DNA of 64,000 nt from Nitrosomonas sp. (GTDB taxonomy: Bacteria; Pseudomonadota; Gammaproteobacteria; Burkholderiales; Nitrosomonadaceae): contig JAMWZR010000001.1 in the NCBI GenBank assembly GCA_024282035.1, positions 186,001 through 250,000 of the forward strand. The letters run 5' to 3'. The number at the start of each line of letters is the position of its first letter. Within the stretch, counting starts at the first letter, position 1. The notes under the pieces are model-generated. The model searched no databases. It saw only the letters and a program-made list of their open reading frames with translations, and was not told the origin of the DNA. The translations under genes and the position numbers were made by a program. This document shows positions 45,710-54,781 of the stretch, in pieces.

Positions 45710-46864
45710 CTAGGTTGATTTTTTAGCGAATCGCTGTATGAATGGTTGTTCGAAAAAATGCCAGGATACCGAAGCAAGACAGAACGTTAGAATCAGTATC
45801 ATGGGTAAGGCGCGTTGCGGCTCCAGCCATGATAGATCGCGTAATGAGAATAGCACAGCCAGGTGCCATAAATAGATTCCGTACGAGATAGTTCCAAGGT
45901 ATCGCAGTGGTACTGTGAGGCGTAACCACCAGGGATGGTTGAGCGTACATGCGCAAAAAACGACTAGACCACATGCAGTCGCCAAAATTGTGCGGTAAAA
46001 AATGACCATGAAAGGGTTATCCCAATACTTGGCATTGGGCCAATACAGTTGTAATGCAAGCCAGACTGCAATGGTGGCCGCCACAATGCTCCACAGGGTT
46101 GACGCTCGTAATAGCCGAGCGCCTAACGTTGTTCTTGAAATAATGGCGAGCAGCAGTCCTGCGGCAAATTCATCGAGACAGCCGGGTAGTTGTGTCGACA
46201 TCCAAAAAAGGGGCTGTATCCCTTTCTCACCGGTAATCGGTATAAGCCATACACAACCCAGGCGCCAGATCCAGGCTGTCAGGATCAGTATTACGATGGT
46301 TTTGTAGGGATGGAATTGCTTGACCCAGGGTGTAATGAGCAGCATGAGCAGATAAAATTGCATTTCGAGGCCGAGTGACCAATTAGGACCATTGATTGCG
46401 CCATGAAAACCCGGAAAAAGATTATGAATAAACAATGCATGTGTGATCAGGTTCGGCCAAAATTTTTCAAACAAAATTTGCGGCATCACAAGAGTCATGA
46501 AAATCAGGCAAGTCAAGTAATGTAGCGGTACGATGCGAACAATTCTTCGTCGCATGAAGGGATAACGGAAATCCGAAATGCCATGCCGATCGATTTCGGA
46601 TAATGCAGACAGTCCAATAACGAAACCCGATATAACAAAAAACAGATCGACGCCCATCCAGCCAATTCGGAACCAAACCAAAGGGCCTTGTGTGGGGAAA
46701 TCAATCCATTTGAAATGTTCGATGACGTGATAAACCACCACCGATAGGGCAGCAAAACCACGCAAGATGTCGATGGAAGGAAAATAATTGCGATTTTCAG
46801 AAAGAGTCACGGGTTTGGCGAGCTTGATGATTGGTTGCAATCCAAAGGAGAGCGATTTTAACAT
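45710..46864 (-). CDS. Membrane acyltransferase (acyltransferase 3 family)
   Basis: A 384-residue membrane protein with about ten helices. The family hallmark RGFAALSVVVYHVIEHF with its conserved His (about 35-52), FFVISGFVIG and the RRIVRIVPLHYL block are clear. Such enzymes O-acetylate or acylate surface polysaccharides and related compounds. It stands alone, convergent with the glyQ operon, so its substrate cannot be inferred from neighbours. Confidence 0.88.
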   Translation of the reverse strand: MLKSLSFGLQPIIKLAKPVTLSENRNYFPSIDILRGFAALSVVVYHVIEHFKWIDFPTQGPLVWFRIGWMGVDLFFVISGFVIGLSALSEIDRHGISDFRYPFMRRRIVRIVPLHYLTCLIFMTLVMPQILFEKFWPNLITHALFIHNLFPGFHGAINGPNWSLGLEMQFYLLMLLITPWVKQFHPYKTIVILILTAWIWRLGCVWLIPITGEKGIQPLFWMSTQLPGCLDEFAAGLLLAIISRTTLGARLLRASTLWSIVAATIAVWLALQLYWPNAKYWDNPFMVIFYRTILATACGLVVFCACTLNHPWWLRLTVPLRYLGTISYGIYLWHLAVLFSLRDLSWLEPQRALPMILILTFCLASVSWHFFEQPFIQRFAKKST

Positions 46865-47008
46865 TCATTTTTGATACAAACCGCACATCTGGTAATTGAC
46901 TGAGTGTATTGGGTTTTGGGGTTGTTGTTTCAAGGGTCGATGCAGAACGCTGAGGATAGTTCAGGGAGCATGTTATGATTTGGAAACTATAAAAATACAG
47001 GAGGCTTC

Positions 47009-47653
47009 ATGCGCAACTCTGAACCCGAATCGGGAATAAATTTTAATCTGATCCTGCCATTGGCATTACTTGCGGTGTTATTGATCGTACCTTTTTCACT
47101 GAATTCGCTGATGCATTTTTTGTCCGGTAAAAGGCCACCCAGTCCGGTGATCATGAAAGTGCCAATTGATAGCAGCGCAATCTCGATTCCTTCAACTGTA
47201 AAACAGTATGAAAGTTTTGACGTGGCACTGAATCTGGAAACGAAACAGCTTTCCAAGTTTCTTAATGAAATTATTTCCACTGCTTCTGAAGGTACTTCGA
47301 TACAGGGGATAGTGGGTGAGGTATCGCCTCATATGCGAGCAGAAATATCTGGCGATGAATTTATCATCGATAAGCCCGGTCCGCAGGAACAGCCTTTCGA
47401 CTACAGTAATGCTTCACATTGGAAGTGGCGAGTCACGCCGGAGTCGTCGGGTAATCAGACACTGAGATTTCAGTTGCATCTTTTGACACAGTCGGGATCA
47501 CAGCAGAGTACTCAGATTCTGGAGCTGGCGGAAGCCGGTTTTACGGTTCAGAGCAATACCTCGGAATGGCTTAAACGTAATGCTATTGCCATAGCAGTAT
47601 TGCTCATGTTACCAATTGCTTTTTTGTGGATTGTGCGGCGTCGGTATGCATAG
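47009..47653 (+). CDS. Hypothetical protein with two membrane helices
   Basis: I do not recognise this 214-residue protein. It has a short N-terminal tail, a membrane helix (about 14-36, LALLAVLLIVPFSLNSLM), a roughly 150-residue extracytoplasmic domain predicted to be beta-rich, and a C-terminal helix (AIAIAVLLMLPIAFLWIV) followed by RRRYA. The positive tail suggests both ends are cytoplasmic with the middle domain in the periplasm. It has an AGGAGG ribosome-binding site upstream. It stands alone between a divergent acyltransferase gene and hsp20. Confidence 0.75.
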   Translation: MRNSEPESGINFNLILPLALLAVLLIVPFSLNSLMHFLSGKRPPSPVIMKVPIDSSAISIPSTVKQYESFDVALNLETKQLSKFLNEIISTASEGTSIQGIVGEVSPHMRAEISGDEFIIDKPGPQEQPFDYSNASHWKWRVTPESSGNQTLRFQLHLLTQSGSQQSTQILELAEAGFTVQSNTSEWLKRNAIAIAVLLMLPIAFLWIVRRRYA

Positions 47654-47718
47654 TTGATTGATATTTATGGACCAATATTCGTATTGGTGATTATTCAAAT
47701 TGATTTTGGGTACCTTGG

Positions 47719-47746
47719 CTTGAAAAAAATTGAAACATCCTTATAT
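47719..47746 (+). promoter_or_regulatory. Sigma32-like heat-shock promoter
   Basis: CTTGAAA (47719-47725), 13-base spacer, CCTTATAT (47739-47746), against the consensus CTTGAAA-N11-16-CCCCATNT. It lies 125 bases upstream of the Hsp20 start codon. Confidence 0.65.
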
Positions 47747-47769
47747 GCATTCATGAAGTGTACTTTTTG

Positions 47770-47871
47770 TAACTGTAGTGGTGTTGCATACGATAGTATG
47801 CATTACAGATTCAAATAGAACGTTGATCACTTTCATGCAATGTGCTTTTTAATCAATAAGGAGAAATAGTC
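47770..47871 (+). promoter_or_regulatory. Structured 5' leader of hsp20 with candidate fourU thermometer
   Basis: A first hairpin has TGCATAC paired with GTATGCA across GATA, extended outward by CTGTA with TACAG. Nearer the gene, CTTTTT (47845-47850) can pair with the ribosome-binding site AAGGAG (47858-47863) across a 7-base loop; as RNA this is C-G, U-A, U-G, U-G, U-A, U-A, the fourU arrangement that melts with heat. The proposal is inference from pairing. Confidence 0.5.
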
Positions 47872-48297
47872 ATGGCCATAACACGTTATGAACCTTGGGG
47901 TTTGTTGAGTCAATTGCAAAGAGAACTGGAGCGCGGTGCGGCCGAAGGTTCGACAGCCACAGCCGAATGGGCGCCTGCTGTGGATATCAAGGAAGACGCA
48001 AACAGATTTGTGATACATGCCGATATTCCGGGGGTCAAACCGGAAGAAATTGATATCAGTATGGAAGATGGCGTTTTAACAATCAAAGGTGAAAAAAAAT
48101 CGGAAAGCAAGACTGAAAAAGAGGGTTATAAACGAGTCGAACGCACCTATGGTTCTTTTTACAGGCGTTTCAGTTTGCCAGATACCGCTAATGCTGATGC
48201 CATTTCAGCATCGTCGAAACATGGCGTGCTGGAAGTGGTGATTCCCAAACGTGAGGCCGTGCAGCCCAAGAAAATAAGCGTGTCATCGGCAGAATAG
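47872..48297 (+). CDS. Hsp20/alpha-crystallin small heat-shock protein
   Basis: A 141-residue ATP-independent holdase that keeps unfolding proteins soluble. The alpha-crystallin domain spans about 38-130 (DIKEDANRFVIHADIPGVKPEEIDISMEDGVLTIKGE), with the GVLEVVIPK motif near the end and a short C-terminal extension KKISVSS. A good AAGGAG precedes the ATG, a sigma32-like promoter lies upstream and a strong terminator follows. Confidence 0.96.
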   Translation: MAITRYEPWGLLSQLQRELERGAAEGSTATAEWAPAVDIKEDANRFVIHADIPGVKPEEIDISMEDGVLTIKGEKKSESKTEKEGYKRVERTYGSFYRRFSLPDTANADAISASSKHGVLEVVIPKREAVQPKKISVSSAE

Positions 48298-48325
48298 TTC
48301 GTTATTTGCCATTAAAGAATGTTTA

Positions 48326-48358
48326 AAAGTGGGGCCTGCGGGTTCCACTTTATTTTTT
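48326..48358 (+). terminator. Rho-independent terminator after hsp20
   Basis: AAAGTGGGGCC pairs with GGTTCCACTTT (two G-T pairs) around a TGCG tetraloop, followed by ATTTTTT. It starts 29 bases after the hsp20 stop. Confidence 0.85.
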
Positions 48359-48434
48359 CGACTCTCGCCAGGTGCGTATAATGCACCAATCTTTTTTCTG
48401 ATTTTCAGTAATAACTCAATTTTTAATTGCTCTG

Positions 48435-50366
48435 ATGCCACTGATAACTTTAGAGAATGCTTGCCTGGCTTTTGGGCATCATGCTTTACTCGATCACATG
48501 TTTTTGCAACTCGATCCGGGAGAACGTATCGGCCTGATTGGTCGGAATGGTGGCGGGAAATCCAGTTTATTGCGCGTGCTCGCCAGTGAAATCAAGCTGG
48601 ACGATGGCATATTGTGGCTGGCACCCAATTTGAAATTAGCTTATGTATCTCAGGAACCATTGCTCAATCCCGAACATACGGTGTTTGCCGAAGTTTCCAC
48701 GGGGTTGGGTGACATCAGCCGGATCTTGCAGGACTACCATGCCGTTTCACAGGCATTGAGTGACACCGCCAATGATACGGAGGCACTGCTGGTACGCCTT
48801 CAGGATTTGCAAGTTTCCCTCGAGGCTCAGGAAGGCTGGAATTTGCAAGCCAGGATCGAGACGGTTATCGATAAACTCAATTTACCCGCCGATACCTTGA
48901 TAGCCCATTTGTCAGGAGGGTTGAAAAAACGTGTTGCTTTGGCGCGTGCGCTGGTAAAAACGCCTGATGTGTTGTTGTTGGATGAACCTACCAATCATCT
49001 TGATTTTACCTCCATAGAATGGCTGGAAGGACTGCTGCAGGATTTTCAGGGTAGCGTTTTATTTATTACGCACGACCGTCGTTTTCTCGATCATGTTGCA
49101 ACAAGAATTGTGGAGTTGGATCGCGGAACACTGGCATCATTTTCGGGTAAGTTTGGTGATTATCAGCGTAAGAAAGCTGAGATGCTCGAAGTCGAAGCGG
49201 TACACCAACAAAAATTCGACAAGTTTCTGGCGCAGGAAGAGGTGTGGATACGCAAGGGGGTCGAGGCACGGCGCACGCGCAACGAAGGTAGGGTGAGGAG
49301 ACTGGAAGCGTTGCGAGTCGAACGGGTGGCACGCAGGGAGAAGTTGGGTAAAGCTAACATTACGGTCGATGCTGGTGAGCGATCTGGTAAAATGGTTGCC
49401 GAGCTGGAACATGTCACTAAAGGCTATGATGACAGGGTCATCATTCGGGATTTCTCCTGTCGTATCATGCGTGGTGATAAAGTTGGCTTGCTTGGCCCCA
49501 ATGGAGCTGGCAAATCGACTTTGCTGAAGCTTATTTTGGGAGAGTTACAACCGGATTCAGGGAGAGTGCAACAAGGTACCAAGCTAACAGTGGCTTATTT
49601 CGACCAGATGCGTGAACAGCTTAATGAAGAGATGGTGTTAACGGATACCATTAGTCAGGGTTCCGATTTCGTTGAGATCAGTGGGAAACGCAAGCATGTC
49701 ATCAGTTATTTGGAGGATTTTTTATTTTCTCCACAGCGTGCCCGTTCCCCGGTCAAATCCCTATCGGGTGGAGAACGGAACCGTTTGTTGTTGGCACGTT
49801 TGTTTACACGTCCAGCCAATGTCCTGGTACTGGATGAGCCAACCAATGATCTGGATATCGAAACACTCGAATTGTTGGAAGGTTTGTTGCAGGACTATGC
49901 CGGCACATTGTTTTTGGTGAGCCATGATCGTGAATTTCTGGATAATGTGGTCACACAAGTAATCGCATTTGAAGGAAATGGAAAATTGTGTGAATATATT
50001 GGCGGCTATGAAGAGTGGATACGTGCGAGACATATCGAGGAGAAAGACAATAGTCCGCAGAAAAGTGTATCGAAGCAGCCCAGTTCTTCATCAGAAAATT
50101 CACTCAAAACATCCAGGTTAGCCAAAAAGCTCAGCTATCTTGAGACGCGTGAGCTGGAAGCTTTGCCGGATCAGATTGATGTCTTGGAAAGGGAACAGGC
50201 ACATATCGGCTTGCGTTTGAATGAGCCGAATATCTATCGTGATGCCCCGGATGAAGTGAAAAAATTGCAGATGCGCTTAACTGCGATCGAAAAAGAGTTG
50301 TTGGCTTGCTTTGCAAGATGGGAAGAATTGGAGGCGAAATCGATTCCAAAAAATGGAAGCTCGTAA
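48435..50366 (+). CDS. uup: ABC-F family ATPase, Uup type
   Basis: A soluble twin-ATPase protein of 643 residues acting on ribosomes. The first cassette has GRNGGGKSSLL (about 33) and LSGGLKKRVALARAL; the second has GPNGAGKSTLL (about 354) and LSGGERNRLLLARL. Both carry LDEPTN Walker B motifs. The linker between cassettes is charged, and the C-terminal 100 residues form a coiled coil typical of Uup. There are no membrane segments, so it is not a transporter. Confidence 0.9.
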   Translation: MPLITLENACLAFGHHALLDHMFLQLDPGERIGLIGRNGGGKSSLLRVLASEIKLDDGILWLAPNLKLAYVSQEPLLNPEHTVFAEVSTGLGDISRILQDYHAVSQALSDTANDTEALLVRLQDLQVSLEAQEGWNLQARIETVIDKLNLPADTLIAHLSGGLKKRVALARALVKTPDVLLLDEPTNHLDFTSIEWLEGLLQDFQGSVLFITHDRRFLDHVATRIVELDRGTLASFSGKFGDYQRKKAEMLEVEAVHQQKFDKFLAQEEVWIRKGVEARRTRNEGRVRRLEALRVERVARREKLGKANITVDAGERSGKMVAELEHVTKGYDDRVIIRDFSCRIMRGDKVGLLGPNGAGKSTLLKLILGELQPDSGRVQQGTKLTVAYFDQMREQLNEEMVLTDTISQGSDFVEISGKRKHVISYLEDFLFSPQRARSPVKSLSGGERNRLLLARLFTRPANVLVLDEPTNDLDIETLELLEGLLQDYAGTLFLVSHDREFLDNVVTQVIAFEGNGKLCEYIGGYEEWIRARHIEEKDNSPQKSVSKQPSSSSENSLKTSRLAKKLSYLETRELEALPDQIDVLEREQAHIGLRLNEPNIYRDAPDEVKKLQMRLTAIEKELLACFARWEELEAKSIPKNGSS

Positions 50367-50465
50367 CCCTGATTTCCATATAAACAACATGGACATACTT
50401 ATACTATTCATTGACCAAATCGGGCGCATCGTTTAAAGTTCAGCTTTTGAGAGAAGGAGGCTTAC

Positions 50466-50792
50466 ATGAAACAAAAATTGATTATGAATTTACTGCTTGC
50501 CTTGGGTATGCTTTTTGCATTTTCAGGAGTAACGCAAGCCGCAGGTGATGCAGCAGCAGCAAAAGATAAACTTTCAATGTGTGAAGGTTGTCACGGCATA
50601 CCTGGATACAAAACAGCTTTCCCTACAGCTTACAGTGTTCCCAAACTGGGTGGGCAACATGCTGATTATATTGTCAAGTCATTAGAAGGCTATAAAAATG
50701 GAACGCGTAGCCATCCGACCATGACGAGCTTGGCTAAAACATTGTCACAACAGGACATCGAAGATTTTGCCGCTTACTACTCCAAAAATTAA
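50466..50792 (+). CDS. Monoheme cytochrome c (c4/c553-like)
   Basis: A 108-residue periplasmic cytochrome: signal peptide to about residue 25 (GVTQA), heme site CEGCH near 39, and a downstream Met in HPTMTSLAKTLSQQDIEDFAAYYS as likely sixth ligand. It resembles one half of diheme cytochrome c4. It has an AGAAGGAGG ribosome-binding site and is 30 bases upstream of a second such cytochrome, so the two are surely co-transcribed. Confidence 0.9.
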   Translation: MKQKLIMNLLLALGMLFAFSGVTQAAGDAAAAKDKLSMCEGCHGIPGYKTAFPTAYSVPKLGGQHADYIVKSLEGYKNGTRSHPTMTSLAKTLSQQDIEDFAAYYSKN

Positions 50793-50822
50793 TTAAGTGA
50801 TTAACCGAGGGACCTACGAATT

Positions 50823-51152
50823 ATGAAGAATTACGTGATAGCCGCAGTAAGTGGCGCAGCTCTGTTGCTTTCCAGCCAAGTAATGGCTGCTGATATCGAA
50901 GCAGGTAAAACCAAGGCAGCAGAAGTATGTGCCTCATGTCATGGCGCTGACGGAAACAGCCCGGCACCTAATTTTCCTAAAATTGGCGGACAGTATAGAA
51001 CCTATTTAGCAAAAGCATTGAACGATTATAAATCCGGCAAGCGCAATGATCCTGTCATGGCAGGCATGGCGGCCGGCCTGAGTGCAGCGGACATAGATAA
51101 CCTGGCTTTTTATTACTCTAGCCAGGCAGGAAGCTTGAATTCGAACAAGTAA
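50823..51152 (+). CDS. Monoheme cytochrome c (c4/c553-like)
   Basis: A 109-residue periplasmic cytochrome: signal peptide ending near VMAAD (about 23), heme site CASCHG (about 37-42), KIGGQYRTYLAKALNDYKSGKRNDPVM with the candidate Met ligand, and the ADIDNLAFYYSS helix of the c4/c553 family. Second gene of the pair, followed by a strong terminator. Likely a small electron carrier to a terminal oxidase or nitrogen-oxide reductase. Confidence 0.9.
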   Translation: MKNYVIAAVSGAALLLSSQVMAADIEAGKTKAAEVCASCHGADGNSPAPNFPKIGGQYRTYLAKALNDYKSGKRNDPVMAGMAAGLSAADIDNLAFYYSSQAGSLNSNK

Positions 51153-51198
51153 AAAAGAATGGGCGTTCAGCGCTGCTGACGCTATTCTCCTGAATAGT

Positions 51199-51231
51199 GC
51201 GGGATAGATTTGGTTTCTATCCCGCTTTTTT
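51199..51231 (+). terminator. Rho-independent terminator after the cytochrome pair
   Basis: GCGGGATAGA pairs perfectly with TCTATCCCGC around a 7-base loop, followed by six Ts. It ends at the stop codon of the convergent DUF1841 gene. Confidence 0.9.
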
Positions 51232-51664
51232 ATGTTTTGATGATTTGTTTATCGAGGCATTCGAAATAAATATTGGCATCAGGAGAGGATTGTGAACGCT
51301 GAGCCTGCCAGATCATTTCAGCCAGGCATTCCATTACAACATGAGTGGCGGCATGTTCATCTCCGGTTTGTTTTAGTAGGCGCAAGAAATAATCATTAAT
51401 GCCAACCGGCTGATTGATTGATAGCTGCTCTTTGATTGCTAAATGCATGCTCATATGCAGAAACGGGTTAACGTCCCCCATTTCGGGCAAATAATCACGC
51501 TCGAGATACTGTTCGGTCTGCTCCAGAATGGAATGGTATTCTGGGTGGAGTAAGATGACATCCAGCGCAATCGACTCGATCCCGGACAGGATTTCACGGT
51601 TACGGTATTTGTGCCAAGCATCAAAAAATAATTGGCGTGCTTGTTCTCGTGAAGGTTTAAACAT
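51230..51664 (-). CDS. DUF1841 family protein
   Basis: A 144-residue soluble protein of a betaproteobacterial family of unknown function. The sequence FDAWHKYRNREILSGIESIALDVILLHPEYH and NPFLHMSMHLAIKEQL, with several conserved His residues, matches my recollection of DUF1841. It follows nth on the same strand by 23 bases, as in relatives, so it is probably part of the pyrD-rnfB-nth unit. Confidence 0.8.
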   Translation of the reverse strand: MFKPSREQARQLFFDAWHKYRNREILSGIESIALDVILLHPEYHSILEQTEQYLERDYLPEMGDVNPFLHMSMHLAIKEQLSINQPVGINDYFLRLLKQTGDEHAATHVVMECLAEMIWQAQRSQSSPDANIYFECLDKQIIKT

Positions 51665-51687
51665 GATCTGGATTGGTTGTTGGGTTG

Positions 51688-52320
51688 TCAGATGTTCTTG
51701 TCTTTGAATTCACACAAGTGATTTATGCTGCATACCGAGCATTCGGGTTTTCTTGCCTTACAGACATAACGTCCATGCAGAATCAGCCAGTGATGGGCAT
51801 CCAGCTTGAATTCATTAGGGACGACCTTGAGTAATTTTAGTTCTACTTCGAGAACATTTTTACCGGGAGCTAAACCTGTTCGATTGGCAACTCGGAAAAT
51901 GTGTGTGTCAACCGCAATGGTAGGTTCGCCAAAAGCTGTATTCATAATGACATTGGCAGTTTTTCGTCCGACACCTGGGAGTTTTTCCAGTTGCTCGCGC
52001 TTTCGCGGTACTTGTGCTTGATATTCGCTGATCAGTAATTGACAGGTAGCCAGAATGTTTCTGGTTTTGGTTTTGTATAATCCGATACTTTTTATGAAAT
52101 CGGATAATCCGGCTTCGCCCAAAGCCAGTATAGCTTGCGGAGTGTTGGCGCGCGGAAACAGTTTTCGGGTGGCCAGGTTTACACTTTTATCGGTGGCTTG
52201 AGCTGAGAGGATTACGGCAATCATCAGCTCGAAGGGTGATCGATACTCCAATTCCGTTGTTGGGTGTGGATTGGTGGCTTTAAGGCATGCAAAGATTTCA
52301 CGTCGTTTAGCTGCATTCAT
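51688..52320 (-). CDS. nth: Endonuclease III
   Basis: A bifunctional DNA glycosylase/AP lyase for oxidised pyrimidines. The 210-residue protein has the helix-hairpin-helix LPGVGRKTANVI with the catalytic Lys (about 120), the conserved Asp in VDTHIFRVANR, and the C-terminal [4Fe-4S] motif C-x6-C-x2-C-x5-C. Four bases separate it from rnfB. Confidence 0.97.
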   Translation of the reverse strand: MNAAKRREIFACLKATNPHPTTELEYRSPFELMIAVILSAQATDKSVNLATRKLFPRANTPQAILALGEAGLSDFIKSIGLYKTKTRNILATCQLLISEYQAQVPRKREQLEKLPGVGRKTANVIMNTAFGEPTIAVDTHIFRVANRTGLAPGKNVLEVELKLLKVVPNEFKLDAHHWLILHGRYVCKARKPECSVCSINHLCEFKDKNI

Positions 52321-52324
52321 TGGA

Positions 52325-53002
52325 TCAGGGCATGGAAGTTTTTTTCTCAGCTTCAGCCTGGATTATTTTGGCGCGTTCGAGTGCGGTTTGAATAATCATT
52401 TTTTTGCGCTGCTCCGCCATTTCCACGGGTTCGTGCTGTCTGTCGAGTGAGTTGGTCTGGTTTGTTTTCTTATTAGATGTGTTCTCGTGATTAAGTCTCT
52501 GTTGCCGCATGTAATAACGGGTGCGAGCCTTGTCGGCGCGAGATTGCGGTAAATCATCCAGCTTCCCGGGTTCGATTGCGATCAGCTCGATACAGTCCAT
52601 CGGGCAAGGCGTAATACACAGTTCGCAACCGGTGCATTCGGCCGTAATGATCGTATGCATTTGCTTGGGAGCGCCAACAATGGCATCGACGGGACAAGAC
52701 TGAATACATAATGTGCAGCCAATGCACAATTGCTCATCTATTCGAACAACGGATGGAGGTTTAGGGTAACCGTGTGCGCTATTCAGGGGCTTGGGTGCAA
52801 CACCTAACAATTGTGCCAGTTTCGCGATGCCCTGCTGGTTTCCCGGTGGACACTGGTTGATGTCGGCCTGACCTGCCACAATGGCTTGCGCATAAGGTCT
52901 GCAACCCGAGAAACCGCATTTCCTGCATTGCGTCTGGGGGAGAACCGCATCAATGGCATCGATCAATGACTGGTTCAAATGTTTCAACCTTTCGGCAACC
53001 AT
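52325..53002 (-). CDS. rnfB: RnfB-like iron-sulfur protein
   Basis: A 225-residue electron-transfer protein. The N-terminal Fe-S domain [16 protein letters not shown]...CPPG (about 26-54) is followed by two ferredoxin-type [4Fe-4S] motifs, [12 protein letters not shown] and [12 protein letters not shown]. The hydrophobic membrane anchor of true RnfB is missing and the other rnf genes are absent nearby. Proximity to nth, which carries an Fe-S cluster, is conserved in betaproteobacteria. The C-terminal tail is charged. It overlaps pyrD by 19 bases. Confidence 0.88.
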   Translation of the reverse strand: MVAERLKHLNQSLIDAIDAVLPQTQCRKCGFSGCRPYAQAIVAGQADINQCPPGNQQGIAKLAQLLGVAPKPLNSAHGYPKPPSVVRIDEQLCIGCTLCIQSCPVDAIVGAPKQMHTIITAECTGCELCITPCPMDCIELIAIEPGKLDDLPQSRADKARTRYYMRQQRLNHENTSNKKTNQTNSLDRQHEPVEMAEQRKKMIIQTALERAKIIQAEAEKKTSMP

Positions 53003-54012
53003 TCAGGGCAAATCGAGCGGGTGATTTCCTCGATCAGCGAAGGACCATGATAAATCAAGCCCGTATAAAGCTGGATCAATGATGCACCTGCCTGCATTTT
53101 GTCGCGGGCATCCTGTGCGGTCAGAATACCTCCAACACCGATAATCGGAAGACTGCCTTGCAACAAGACTCGCAGTTGTTGAATAACGGCGGTCGAGCGT
53201 TGTGTCAGCGGGGCGCCGCTTAGTCCTCCATTTTGCTGTGAAACTGATAGATGATCGATGCCTGTACGTGCGAGGGTGGTATTGGTTGCGATCACGCCAT
53301 CGATGCAGTGTTTCTGTAACAGAGCGGCAATCGATGCGATTTGTTCAGTATCGAGATCAGGTGCAATTTTGACTAACAACGGTACATATTTTCCACATTG
53401 CTGAGTCAATTCAGCTTGTTCCAGCTTGAGTTGGCCCAATAGTCGATCCAGAGCATCGGCTGCCTGTAACTGCCGCAGATTTTGTGTGTTAGGTGATGAA
53501 ATATTGATGGTGACATAGCTCGCATGCTGATAGACCTTGCGCAGACCGATCTGGTAATCGTCGACTGCATGCTCAATCGGAGTATCAAAATTTTTGCCGA
53601 TATTGATACCGAGAATTCCCTGGTAACTCGAGTGCTTAACATTGCTGACCAACTGATCGACACCATGATTGTTGAAGCCCAGTCGATTGATGATTGCCTG
53701 AGCTTGTGGGATACGAAAAATGCGTGGGGTAGGATTGCCAGGTTGCGGTCGGGGCGTAACCGTACCAATTTCGATGAAGCCAAATCCCAAAGCTGCCAAA
53801 GCATCCAGATATTCGCCATTCTTGTCCAAGCCTGCAGCCAGTCCAATCGGGTTAGGGAAATGTAGACCCATGAGTGTATGCGGCATACATACTGTCTGAG
53901 CTTTTCTGATTAATCCCAGGCGGTGTGCTTGCTGGAGAGCGCTGAAAGTGACTCGATGAGCGGTTTCGGGATCGAGTTTGAATAGCAGTGGACGAAGCAG
54001 AGAATAAAGCAT
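52984..54012 (-). CDS. pyrD: Dihydroorotate dehydrogenase (quinone), class 2
   Basis: Oxidises dihydroorotate to orotate at the inner membrane, passing electrons to quinone. The 342 residues begin with the amphipathic membrane-binding helix ([20 protein letters not shown]), and [34 protein letters not shown] with the catalytic Ser and the FMN site [29 protein letters not shown] are complete. Confidence 0.97.
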   Translation of the reverse strand: MLYSLLRPLLFKLDPETAHRVTFSALQQAHRLGLIRKAQTVCMPHTLMGLHFPNPIGLAAGLDKNGEYLDALAALGFGFIEIGTVTPRPQPGNPTPRIFRIPQAQAIINRLGFNNHGVDQLVSNVKHSSYQGILGINIGKNFDTPIEHAVDDYQIGLRKVYQHASYVTINISSPNTQNLRQLQAADALDRLLGQLKLEQAELTQQCGKYVPLLVKIAPDLDTEQIASIAALLQKHCIDGVIATNTTLARTGIDHLSVSQQNGGLSGAPLTQRSTAVIQQLRVLLQGSLPIIGVGGILTAQDARDKMQAGASLIQLYTGLIYHGPSLIEEITRSICPEWLPKG

Positions 54013-54041
54013 GTAGAATTTTATCCTGAAACGATGATGGT

Positions 54042-54761
54042 TTAAACACCGGAATGAGGCTCATCCTTGCGTAACTGCGATTGCCATTCTCCATTGATCA
54101 AAATTTCCAGCGGCTGGAAATGGGTTTTATATCGCATTTTGTGATTTTCCTCGATCCAGTATCCCAGGTAGACATAGGCCAGACCCAATTGTTGGCACTG
54201 AGCGATTTGCCAAAGAATGCTATAGGTTCCATAGCTGGCATGCGAGACATCGGCGTCAAAAAAGGTATACACGGAAGACAATCCATCGGGTAACAAATCA
54301 ATGATGCTGACCATGCGCAGGAGGTTACCTTCACGAAATTCAACCATTCTCGAATCAACATGGCTTTTCAGCAGAAAATGCTGATATTGCTCCAGACTAT
54401 CTTTATCCATTCCCCCACCTGCATGGCGTCGAGTTTGGTAGCGCTGATAAAGTGCGTAGTGATCGGGATTGTAATGGAGTCCATGCAAGGAGACTGTCAT
54501 ATGTCGATGTTTCTTCCAAGCACGCCGTTGAGACCGATTGGTGGTGAAAGCTTGCACATCGACACGTACCGACAAACAGGCCTGGCAATGCAGGCAATGT
54601 GGTCGGTAGGTGTAATGGCCGCTGCGTCGAAAACCTGCCTGTATCAATTTGCCATAGATTTCGGTATCGATTAGGTGCTCTGGAGTTACCACCTCGGAAC
54701 AGGCTGTTTTTTCCGGTAGATAGCTACAAGTATAGGGATTGGTGGTGTGAAATTTAAGCAC
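54042..54761 (-). CDS. bpt: Aspartate/glutamate leucyltransferase (Ate1-like, Bpt)
   Basis: Transfers Leu to proteins starting with Asp or Glu, marking them for ClpS/ClpAP; the fold is that of eukaryotic Ate1. The N-terminal Cys-rich block [14 protein letters not shown], the [12 protein letters not shown] motif (about 57-68) and the C-terminal GNAT-like part with [24 protein letters not shown] are clear. It is adjacent to aat, the other N-end-rule transferase, as is usual. Confidence 0.94.
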   Translation of the reverse strand: MLKFHTTNPYTCSYLPEKTACSEVVTPEHLIDTEIYGKLIQAGFRRSGHYTYRPHCLHCQACLSVRVDVQAFTTNRSQRRAWKKHRHMTVSLHGLHYNPDHYALYQRYQTRRHAGGGMDKDSLEQYQHFLLKSHVDSRMVEFREGNLLRMVSIIDLLPDGLSSVYTFFDADVSHASYGTYSILWQIAQCQQLGLAYVYLGYWIEENHKMRYKTHFQPLEILINGEWQSQLRKDEPHSGV

Positions 54762-54781
54762 GATGTTGTCACGTCATGAAT

